Source of the DNA: Falsiroseomonas ponticola
Lineage (GTDB): Bacteria; Pseudomonadota; Alphaproteobacteria; Acetobacterales; Acetobacteraceae
Assembly (NCBI RefSeq): GCF_016805305.1
Contig: NZ_JAERQN010000009.1
Coordinates: 1 to 64,000, forward strand
DNA: 64,000 nt
Reading direction: 5' to 3'
In this document: positions 1 through 6,839 of the stretch, in pieces
Position numbering within the stretch: position 1 is the stretch's first letter
Layout: every line of letters starts with the position of its first letter
The notes under the pieces: model-generated
What the model was told of the DNA's origin: nothing
Databases searched by the model: none
Seen by the model: only the letters and a program-made list of their open reading frames with translations
Translations under genes and position numbers: made by a program

Positions 1-178
1 GCGTCAGCTTGGCGACGACGCTGGTGAAGAAGGTGCCGAGGCCGGTGCCCAGCGTGGTGAAGGCGGTGATGACGGCGGCGCCGAGGATGGCGGCGATCAG
101 GCCGTATTCGAGGGCGGTGACGCCCTTCTCATCCTGGCGGAGCGCGGCGACGAGGCGGCGGAAATCGGCGAGGGACAT
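1..178 (-). CDS. flp: Flp-family type IVb pilin, copy 1 (3' end cut by window edge)
   Basis: This encodes a small Flp/Fap pilin, the subunit of tight-adherence (Tad) type IVb pili. The protein starts MSLADFRRLVAALRQDEKG and continues into the hydrophobic class hallmark GVTALEYGLIAAILG, where the GxxxxEYG segment is the prepilin processing region followed by one membrane helix. A prepilin peptidase would cut after the glycine before VTALEYG. Only the last two bases of the final Leu codon and the stop fall outside the window. It is nearly identical to the next gene (Leu for Phe at residue 3 is visible), so the pair looks like a recent tandem duplication. No Tad assembly genes are visible in this window. 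Confidence 0.9.
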   Translation of the reverse strand, partial: MSLADFRRLVAALRQDEKGVTALEYGLIAAILGAAVITAFTTLGTGLGTFFTSVVAKLT

Positions 179-248
179 GGCGTGTTTCCTTTCTGGATCG
201 CGGGTTGCGCCCGCCGCGGCGCAACCGCGGCAGGCGGGGCCTGTCAGG

Positions 249-431
249 TCAGAGCGTCAGCTTGGCGACGACGCTGGTGAAGAAGGTGCCGAGGCCGGTG
301 CCCAGCGTGGTGAAGGCGGTGATGACGGCGGCGCCGAGGATGGCGGCGATCAGGCCGTATTCGAGGGCGGTGACGCCCTTCTCATCCTGGCGGAGGGCGG
401 CGACGAGGCGGCGGAAGTCGGCGAAGGACAT
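249..431 (-). CDS. flp: Flp-family type IVb pilin, copy 2
   Basis: This is a complete 60-residue Flp pilin: an N-terminal basic leader of about 19 residues, the processing site before VTALEYGLIAAILG, and a single hydrophobic helix to the C-terminus (FFTSVVAKLTL). An in-frame ATG lies 20 codons upstream, at 491, but the codons between encode a Trp/Pro/Arg-rich stretch unlike a pilin leader. An AAAGGGA ribosome site sits just upstream of the ATG at 431, and the neighbouring copy starts at the matching point, so I chose 431. It probably supplies the major or an alternative subunit of Tad pili used in surface attachment. Confidence 0.9.
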   Translation of the reverse strand: MSFADFRRLVAALRQDEKGVTALEYGLIAAILGAAVITAFTTLGTGLGTFFTSVVAKLTL

Positions 432-838
432 GGGATGATCCCTTTCTGGCCTGTCCCACGGCCTTCGCCATGGGGTGGTTGGTTGCGTCACCGCGGCCCG
501 GGCTTGGCTGCGGTGTGTAGCATTATTGAGCCCGTAACGGATTTATGATTTGTGCGCCCATTAGTTGCAAGACTTATTTTTGTCTTAATATTTGGACAAG
601 CCCGAATGTGCATCCTGCGAACATTCGAAAACCCTAGTTCATTCCTCGCCCTACGAAAAACCCCCGCCGTCTCAACCTATGCGGATCATCGGGGCGTACC
701 ACCTGCCTCGCGATACCTACTCACGATTGCGTGATGTTAGGAAAAGAGAGAATAGTCCAAAAACACGATTCTTCCGCACAGGCTTCCCGCCAGCGCGAAG
801 GTGCCGCTAGGCTCCCCTCCAGTCCCGGAGGATCCCCC
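432..838. promoter_or_regulatory. Divergent intergenic region, AT-richer than its surroundings
   Basis: I see no credible gene in these about 400 bases. The part from about 515 to 620 is clearly richer in A/T than the rest of the window, as expected for promoters serving the pilin genes (minus) and the transporter operon (plus). An inverted repeat AAGAC-(8 nt)-GTCTT lies at 569-586 and could be a regulator site or a weak hairpin. A GGAGG ribosome site lies just before the ATG at 839. Promoter elements are inferred, not demonstrated. Confidence 0.45.
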
Positions 839-2449
839 ATGCACCCCACCCTGACCCGCCGCGCCCTGCTCGCCGCCGGGACCACCGCCGGGGCCGCCGC
901 GCTCGGCGCCGCCATGCCCGCCCCCGCCGCCGCGCAATCCCCGCCCGGCGTCATCGTCATGGCCAAGCAGATCGACGACATCACGAGCCTCGATCCTGCG
1001 GAGGCGTTCGAATATACCGGGACCGAAATCATCGGGAACGTGTACCGGAAGCTGGTGACCACGCCGAACGATGATCCGGCGCGGCTGGTCGGTGACCTGG
1101 CGGAAAGCTGGTCCACGACTGATAACAAGGTCTTTACCTTCGTCATCAAAGCGGGCGCGAAATTCGCGTCCGGCGCACCCGTGACGGCGGAGGACGCGGC
1201 CTTCTCCCTCCGCCGCGCCGCCATCCTCAACAAGTCGCCCGCCTTCATCATCAACCAGTTCGGCTTCACCAGGGAGAATGCGGACCAGCGCATCCGGGCC
1301 ACCGATGCCCGCACCCTGGTCCTGGAATGCGCCGCGCCGACCTCGCCGAGCTTCCTCTACTACTGCCTCTCCGCCGCGGTCGGATCGATCGTGGAGAAGG
1401 CCGTCGTCATGGCCCGCGCCCAGGGGGATGACCTCGGCAATGGCTGGCTGAAGCAGAACTCCGCCGGCGGCGGCGCCTATGTGCTGCGCCAGTGGCGCGC
1501 CAGCGAGAGCGTGATGCTGGAGGCGAATCCGAACGCCGACCCCGCGCCCCGCACCCGGCGCATCATCATCCGCCACATGCTGGACAGCTCCGCCCAGCTG
1601 CTCGGCCTGCAGCGCGGCGACATCGACATCGCCCGCAACCTGGTGGCGGACCAGATCAACGGGCTCCGCAGCGACAGCCGCTTCCGCATCATGCCGCAGC
1701 GCAAGGCCAGCCTGATGTATCTCAGCCTGTCCCAGCGCCACCCCGGCCTGGCCCGGCCGGAGGTCCGCCAGGCCATCAAGCTGGCCATCGACTATGAGGG
1801 CATCCAGCGCAACATCGTCTCCACCACCTATGCCGTCCACCAGGCCTTCCTGCCGGAGGGCCTGCCCGGCGCGCTGACGGAAAAGCCCTTCGGCCAGCGG
1901 CAGGAGGAAGCGCGCGCCCTGCTGCGCCAGGCGGGCTTCCCGAACGGGCTGGAGATCGCCTTCGACTATTCCTCCGGCGCGCCCATCTCCGACATCGCCC
2001 AGGCCATCCAGGCCCAGCTCGGCGCCATCGGCATCCGGCTGCGCATGGTGGCCGGGGAGATGCGGCAGGTCATCACCAAGACCCGCGCCCGGCAGCATGA
2101 GATGGCGATCGTCCGCTGGGGGTCCGACTATTTCGACCCGCACAGCAATGCCGAGGCCTTCAGCATGAACCCGGACAATGGCGACAACGCCCGCAACCGG
2201 ACGCTGGCCTGGCGCGCGAGCTGGGAGATCCCGGACCTCACCGCCCGCACCGCCGCCGCGGTGACGGATACCGACGGCGCCCGCCGCGTCGCCACCTACC
2301 AGGCGCTGCAGCGCGAACACCAGCAGGTCTCCCCCTTCGTCATCCTGCTGCAGGAGATCGAGGTGGCGGTGACGCGCGCCAACGTCGCCGGCCTCGAGCT
2401 CGGCCCGATGAGCGACCGCACCAACTTCGCGGGAATCGTGAAGGCGTGA
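839..2449 (+). CDS. Peptide/nickel-type ABC transporter substrate-binding protein (SBP family 5)
   Basis: This periplasmic solute receptor of the oligopeptide/dipeptide/nickel class (536 residues) delivers its ligand to the two permeases encoded next. The N-terminus TRRALLAAGTTAG followed by an Ala-rich stretch ending AAAQ resembles a Tat-type export signal. The mature part shows family landmarks: SLDPAEAF near the start, LAESWSTTDNKVFTFVIKAGAKF and the YEGIQRNI helix. I chose the ATG at 839 because a GGAGG lies about 8 bases upstream and the leader begins there; longer in-frame starts have no such site. The gene overlaps the following permease by 4 bases (GTGA). The ligand cannot be read from the sequence. 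Confidence 0.9.
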   Translation: MHPTLTRRALLAAGTTAGAAALGAAMPAPAAAQSPPGVIVMAKQIDDITSLDPAEAFEYTGTEIIGNVYRKLVTTPNDDPARLVGDLAESWSTTDNKVFTFVIKAGAKFASGAPVTAEDAAFSLRRAAILNKSPAFIINQFGFTRENADQRIRATDARTLVLECAAPTSPSFLYYCLSAAVGSIVEKAVVMARAQGDDLGNGWLKQNSAGGGAYVLRQWRASESVMLEANPNADPAPRTRRIIIRHMLDSSAQLLGLQRGDIDIARNLVADQINGLRSDSRFRIMPQRKASLMYLSLSQRHPGLARPEVRQAIKLAIDYEGIQRNIVSTTYAVHQAFLPEGLPGALTEKPFGQRQEEARALLRQAGFPNGLEIAFDYSSGAPISDIAQAIQAQLGAIGIRLRMVAGEMRQVITKTRARQHEMAIVRWGSDYFDPHSNAEAFSMNPDNGDNARNRTLAWRASWEIPDLTARTAAAVTDTDGARRVATYQALQREHQQVSPFVILLQEIEVAVTRANVAGLELGPMSDRTNFAGIVKA

Positions 2450-3453
2450 AGCTCAGGGCCCTCGGGGCCACCCTCCTCACCGTGCCGATCACGCTGTTCG
2501 GCCTGGTGCTGGTGACCTTCCTGATCGGCCGGGTCGTCCCCATCGACCCGGTGCTGGCCATCGTCGGCGACCGCGCGCCGCAGGAGGTGGTGGAGCGCGC
2601 GCGACTCGAACTCGGCCTCGACCGCCCCCTGCCGGAGCAGTTTCTCCGCTTCGTCGGCCAGATCATGCAAGGCGACCTCGGCCGCTCGGTGATGACGGCG
2701 AACCCCGTCACGCAGGACATCGCCCGTTTCTTCCCCGCTACCTTCGAACTGGCGACGGTCGCCATCATCCTGGCGGCGCTGGTCGGCGTGCCGCTCGGCG
2801 TGCTGGCCGCCGTCCGGCAGGGCGGCTGGCTGGACCAGGCGGTGCGGCTTTTCTGCCTGGCCGGGCACAGCCTGCCGGTCTTCGTGCTCGGCCTGCTCTC
2901 CCTGCTGCTCTTCTACGCGAAGCTCGGCTGGGCGCCCGGGCCCGGCCGCCAGGGCATCGCCTATGAGGACATGGTGGAGGTGCGGACCGGCGTGCTGACG
3001 CTGGATGCCGCGCTGGCGAATGACTGGGGCGCCTTCTGGGACGCCCTGGCCCACCTGGCGCAGCCCGCGGGGGTGCTGGCCTTCTTCTCGCTGGCCTATA
3101 TCGCCCGCATGGCGCGCGCCTTCATGCTGGCGGAGCTGTCCTCGGAATACGTCACCACCGCCCGCGCCAAGGGCCTGTCGGAGACGCGCATCATCTGGCG
3201 CCACGCCTTCCGCAACATCGCCGTCCCGCTGGTGACGGTGCTGGTCCTGACCTATGCGGGGCTGCTGGAGGGCGCGGTGCTGACCGAGACCATCTTCTCC
3301 TGGCCCGGCCTCGGCCAGTACCTCACGGTCTCGCTGCTCAACGCGGACATGAACGCGGTGCTGGGGGCGACGCTGGTGGTGGGGCTGATCTATGTGGGCC
3401 TCAACCTCCTCGCGGATCTGCTCTACCGCCTGCTGGACCCGAGGGTGCGATGA
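2446..3453 (+). CDS. Peptide-type ABC transporter permease (DppB/OppB family)
   Basis: This is a 335-residue inner-membrane permease, one half of the transmembrane channel. It has an N-terminal helix (PITLFGLVLVTFLIGRVVP), five further hydrophobic segments, and the cytoplasmic EAA loop that contacts the ATPases (ARAKGLSETRIIWRHAFRN), followed by the typical GLLEGAVLTETIFSWPGLGQ. Translation starts at a GTG overlapping the stop of the binding-protein gene, so the two are translationally coupled. It overlaps the next permease by 4 bases in the same way. Confidence 0.93.
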   Translation: MKLRALGATLLTVPITLFGLVLVTFLIGRVVPIDPVLAIVGDRAPQEVVERARLELGLDRPLPEQFLRFVGQIMQGDLGRSVMTANPVTQDIARFFPATFELATVAIILAALVGVPLGVLAAVRQGGWLDQAVRLFCLAGHSLPVFVLGLLSLLLFYAKLGWAPGPGRQGIAYEDMVEVRTGVLTLDAALANDWGAFWDALAHLAQPAGVLAFFSLAYIARMARAFMLAELSSEYVTTARAKGLSETRIIWRHAFRNIAVPLVTVLVLTYAGLLEGAVLTETIFSWPGLGQYLTVSLLNADMNAVLGATLVVGLIYVGLNLLADLLYRLLDPRVR

Positions 3454-4343
3454 TCTCCCGCGCCTGGCTGCTCTCCGACGAACCCGCCTCCCGCGCCCAG
3501 GCCGCCTGGGGGCGGCGCTACCAGGCCTGGCTGGCGTTCCGGCGCAATCCGCTGGCGGTGGCCGGGCTGGCGGTGGCGCTGGCCATGCTGCTGATGGCGG
3601 TCTTCGCGCCGCTGCTCGCCACCCATGATCCCGGCGCGCAGAACCTGGCCAACCGCCTGCAGCCGCCCTCCGCCGCGCATTGGTTCGGCACGGATGAACT
3701 GGGCCGCGATGTCTGGTCGCGCATCCTGCATGGCGCGCGCATCACCCTCGGCATGGTCGTCGCCGTGGTGGTGCTGGTGGCCCCGATCGGCCTGCTGGTG
3801 GGCTGCGCCGCCGGCTATGCGGGCGGCTGGCTGGACCGCGTGCTGATGCGCGCCACGGATGTCTTCCTGGCCTTCCCGCGCCTGATCCTCGCCCTCGCCT
3901 TCGTGGCCGCCATGAAGCCGGGGGTGGAAAGCGCGGTGGCCGCCATCGCGCTGACCGCCTGGCCGCCCTATGCCCGCCTCGCGCGGGCGGAGACGCTGCG
4001 CATCCGCGATGCCGATTTCATCGCCGCCGTCCGCATGGCGGGCGCATCGCCCTGGCGCATCGTGCTGCGCCATGTCGCGCCGGTCTGCATTCCCTCGCTC
4101 ATCGTCCGCGTCACGCTCGACATGTCCTCCATCATCCTGACCGCCGCGGGTCTCGGCTTCCTCGGGCTCGGCGCGCAGCCGCCGCTGCCGGAATGGGGCA
4201 CGATGATCGCGACGGCGCGGCGCTTCATCCTGGAGCAATGGTGGGTGCCGGTGATCCCGGGCATCGCGATCTTCCTCGCCTCGCTCGCCTTCAACCTGCT
4301 GGGCGACGGGCTGCGGGACGTGCTGGACCCGAAGCAGCGATGA
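3450..4343 (+). CDS. Peptide-type ABC transporter permease (DppC/OppC family)
   Basis: This is the second channel subunit (297 residues). It has the family's N-terminal domain with a first membrane helix at about residues 34-54, then HDPGAQNLANRL and the HWFGTDELGRDVWSRILHG signature of DppC proteins. The EAA-type loop reads ADFIAAVRMAGASPWRIVLRH, and the C-terminus has FNLLGDGLRDVLDP, also typical. It starts with an ATG overlapping the stop of the partner permease by 4 bases and overlaps the ATPase gene by 4 bases at its end. Confidence 0.93.
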   Translation: MISRAWLLSDEPASRAQAAWGRRYQAWLAFRRNPLAVAGLAVALAMLLMAVFAPLLATHDPGAQNLANRLQPPSAAHWFGTDELGRDVWSRILHGARITLGMVVAVVVLVAPIGLLVGCAAGYAGGWLDRVLMRATDVFLAFPRLILALAFVAAMKPGVESAVAAIALTAWPPYARLARAETLRIRDADFIAAVRMAGASPWRIVLRHVAPVCIPSLIVRVTLDMSSIILTAAGLGFLGLGAQPPLPEWGTMIATARRFILEQWWVPVIPGIAIFLASLAFNLLGDGLRDVLDPKQR

Positions 4344-5164
4344 CGGGTCCGTTGGTCGAGATCCGTGACCTCCGCGTCGATTTCCCGGGCCCGAACGGCT
4401 TCGTGCCCGCCGTGCGCGGCGTGTCCCTGACGATGGGGCGGGAGAAGCTCGGCATCGTCGGCGAGTCGGGCTCCGGCAAATCCGTCACCGGCCGCGCGCT
4501 GATGCGCCTGCTGCCGCCGCAGGCGCGCGTGGCGGGGTCGCTGCGCTTCGATGGCATCGACATCGCCGCCGCCACGCCCCGCACCATGCGGCAGCTGCGC
4601 GGCGCCCGCATCGGCCTGGTGCTGCAGGACCCGAAATTCAGCCTGAACCCCATCATGACCGCCGGCGCGCAGATCGCGGAGGCCTGGGCCACCCACAAGC
4701 GTGGGCCGGCGCGGGAGGCGCGGGACGCCGCCATGGCCCTGCTCGAACAGGTGCTGATCCGCGACCCCCGCCGCGTCTTCGGCGCCTATCCGCACGAACT
4801 CTCCGGCGGCATGGGCCAGCGCGTGATGATCGCGATGATGCTGGCGCCGGAGCCCGATCTGCTGATCGCCGACGAACCCACCAGCGCGCTGGACGCGACG
4901 GTGCAGGCGGAGATCCTGCGCCTGATCGATCGCCTCGTCTCCGATCGCGGCATGGGGCTGATGCTCATCAGCCACGACCTCCCGCTCGTCTCCCGCTTCT
5001 GCGACCGCGTCGCCGTCATGTATGCCGGCCGCGTGGTGGAGGAGATCGCCGCGCGGGACCTGCACGCCGCGACGCATCCCTACACGCGCGGCCTGCTGGA
5101 CTGCATGCCGCGCCTCGACGCACCCCGCGCGCGCCTGCCCGTGTTGGCGCGCGATCCGGCCTAG
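4340..5164 (+). CDS. ABC transporter ATPase (DppD-like, short form)
   Basis: This cytoplasmic ATPase energises the adjacent permeases. Walker A is GESGSGKS (about residues 41-48), the signature is LSGGMGQR, and Walker B is LLIADEPTSALD followed by the switch His in LISHD. At 274 residues it is shorter than typical DppD/OppD (about 320-330). It stops shortly after YTRGLLDCMPRL, so the Cys-containing C-terminal oligopeptide-transporter domain is missing. The ATG at 4340 overlaps the permease stop by 4 bases. Confidence 0.92.
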   Translation: MTGPLVEIRDLRVDFPGPNGFVPAVRGVSLTMGREKLGIVGESGSGKSVTGRALMRLLPPQARVAGSLRFDGIDIAAATPRTMRQLRGARIGLVLQDPKFSLNPIMTAGAQIAEAWATHKRGPAREARDAAMALLEQVLIRDPRRVFGAYPHELSGGMGQRVMIAMMLAPEPDLLIADEPTSALDATVQAEILRLIDRLVSDRGMGLMLISHDLPLVSRFCDRVAVMYAGRVVEEIAARDLHAATHPYTRGLLDCMPRLDAPRARLPVLARDPA

Positions 5165-5169
5165 CGCGC

Positions 5170-5904
5170 ATGATCGAGGTCCAGGACCTGCATGTCCGCT
5201 TCGGGGGCGTGCATGCCGTGCGCGGCGTCTCCTTCGCGATCGGGGCGGGCGAGACCTTCGGCCTGGTCGGCGAAAGCGGCTCCGGCAAATCGACGGTGCT
5301 GCGCGCGCTGGCCGGGCTGATCCCGGGCTGGACGGGCGCGATGGCCTTGCAGGGCAGGGCGCTCGGCCCCCGGCGGGACCGCACCTTCTTCCGCAGCGTG
5401 CAGATGGTCTTCCAGGATCCCTATGGATCGCTGCATCCCCGCCAGACCGTGGACCGGATCCTGGCGGAGCCGCTGGCGATCCATGGCCTGGATGGCGCGG
5501 AGGCCCGCATCCGCCGCGCGCTGGAGGAAGTCTCCCTCTCCCCCATCGTCCGCTTCCGCTACCCGCACCAGTTGAGCGGCGGCCAGCGCCAGCGCGTCGC
5601 CATCGCCCGCGCGCTGATCGCCGATCCCTCCGTGCTGCTGCTGGACGAACCGACCAGCGCGCTGGATGTGTCGGTGCAGGCGGAGGTGCTGAACTTGCTG
5701 GCGGACCTGCGCGCCGCGCGGCAGCTCACCTGCATCCTGGTCAGCCACAACCTCGCGGTGGTGGCGCATCTCTGCGGCCGGCTGGCGGTGATGCAGCAGG
5801 GCCAGGTGGTGGAGGCGCTGGACGTCGCCGCCCTGCGGGCCGGCGAGGCCCAGCACCCCCACACGCGTGACCTGGTCGCGCTGTCGCGCGACCTGGAGGT
5901 TTAG
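5170..5904 (+). CDS. ABC transporter ATPase (DppF-like, short form)
   Basis: This is the second ATPase of the transporter (244 residues). Walker A is GESGSGKST, the Q-loop region reads VFQDPYGSLHPRQT as in DppF, the signature is LSGGQRQRVAIARAL and Walker B is VLLLDEPTSALD. Like its partner it ends after the core domain (HPHTRDLVALSRDLEV) and lacks the usual C-terminal extension. It starts 5 bases after the partner's stop and ends overlapping the convergent PfpI-like gene by 4 bases, with no terminator visible between them. Confidence 0.92.
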   Translation: MIEVQDLHVRFGGVHAVRGVSFAIGAGETFGLVGESGSGKSTVLRALAGLIPGWTGAMALQGRALGPRRDRTFFRSVQMVFQDPYGSLHPRQTVDRILAEPLAIHGLDGAEARIRRALEEVSLSPIVRFRYPHQLSGGQRQRVAIARALIADPSVLLLDEPTSALDVSVQAEVLNLLADLRAARQLTCILVSHNLAVVAHLCGRLAVMQQGQVVEALDVAALRAGEAQHPHTRDLVALSRDLEV

Positions 5905-6494
5905 CCCGCCGCGCGCGACGCGCCCTGGTCGTTCGCGCCGCGGCGCTCATGCCGGCCCTCGCGGAACTCTTCGATCATCTTGCGGCAGAAGGCCGGGATG
6001 TCGCCGGGGTTGCGGCTGGTGACGAGGCCCTGGTCGGTGACCACCTCCGAATCCTCCCACTGCGCGCCGGCGTTGCGGAGGTCCGTCTTCAGCGATGGCC
6101 AGGACGTCATCCGCCGGCCACGCACACCCTCGGCATCAATCAGCGTCCAGGGGCCGTGGCAGATGGCCGCGATCGGCTTGCCGCTGGTCACGAAATGCCG
6201 CGTGAAGGCCACCGCCTTCTCCGTCATGCGCAGCGTGTCCGGGTTCATCACGCCGCCCGGCAGCACCAGCGCGTCGAAGCTGTCGGGCTTCGCCTCCTCC
6301 AGCGTCTGGTCCACCGCAACGCTGTCGCCCTTCTCGTCATGCTGGAAGCCCTGGATGGTGCCCGCCTTGATGGAGACGATGGTCACGGCCGCACCCGCTT
6401 CCTTCAGCGCGCGCACCGGCTCCGTCAGCTCCACCTGCTCATACCCATCGGTCGCCAGCACCGCGACCTTCCTGCCGCTCAGTTCGTTCGCCAT
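5901..6494 (-). CDS. DJ-1/PfpI superfamily protein (PfpI/YhbO type)
   Basis: This 197-residue protein has the class I glutamine amidotransferase-like fold of PfpI/YhbO proteins, which are linked to stress protection and deglycation or proteolysis. The nucleophile elbow is AAICHGPW (Cys112, His113), with the conserved acid in TDGYEQVEL near residue 19 and the LVLPGGVMNPD turn. The ATG at 6494 follows a GGAGG about 8 bases upstream, and an in-frame ATG 20 codons earlier has no such support. It is convergent with the ABC operon and separated by 60 bases from the oxidase operon upstream on the same strand. Confidence 0.9.
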   Translation of the reverse strand: MANELSGRKVAVLATDGYEQVELTEPVRALKEAGAAVTIVSIKAGTIQGFQHDEKGDSVAVDQTLEEAKPDSFDALVLPGGVMNPDTLRMTEKAVAFTRHFVTSGKPIAAICHGPWTLIDAEGVRGRRMTSWPSLKTDLRNAGAQWEDSEVVTDQGLVTSRNPGDIPAFCRKMIEEFREGRHERRGANDQGASRAAG

Positions 6495-6554
6495 GCTCAA
6501 ATCCTCCGTCGAATGTCCCGGCGGGAAGCGCACCGCGCACCCCGATGGTTCCAT

Positions 6555-6839
6555 TCAGCAGGGGGGCAGGGCGAGCGCCGGCGCCGCTTCCCACACCACC
6601 GCGAGGGCCGAGAGCGCCGCGATGCCGATCGCCATCGTCCCCATGAAGCCGTGGCGATGCCGGCGCGCCGCCAGCGCCACCACCAGCAGCAGCGCCAGCG
6701 CCACCAGGCTGGCCCCGATGACGAGCGGCGTGACCAGCCCCGGCCGGTCCGCCGCGCAGGCCACGGCCTGCCCGCCATAGACCAGCAGGAAATGCACGCT
6801 CCAGATGACGATGCCGAGGATGGAGGCCGCGACGCCCAT
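6555..6839 (-). CDS. Small membrane protein at the end of the oxidase operon
   Basis: This 94-residue protein has three hydrophobic segments: MGVAASILGIVIWSVHFLLV, LVTPLVIGASLVALALLLVV and MGTMAIGIAALSALAVVW. Its ATG overlaps the stop of the fused oxidase subunit I/III gene, so it is the last cistron of the respiratory operon. By position and topology it could be an accessory subunit-IV-like component of the cytochrome oxidase or an assembly helper. I recognise no specific family motif, so this role is inferred from context. Confidence 0.7.
   Translation of the reverse strand: MGVAASILGIVIWSVHFLLVYGGQAVACAADRPGLVTPLVIGASLVALALLLVVALAARRHRHGFMGTMAIGIAALSALAVVWEAAPALALPPC

Noticed and set aside
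432..491. Longer start for the second pilin at 491
   Set aside because: The extra 20 codons encode a Trp/Pro/Arg-rich stretch, while the ATG at 431 has its own ribosome site and matches the start of the other copy.
4340..5904. Truncation or frameshift of the two short ATPases
   Set aside because: Both frames end cleanly after complete ATPase cores with tight gene spacing, so the missing C-terminal domain looks like a natural short form rather than a sequencing error.
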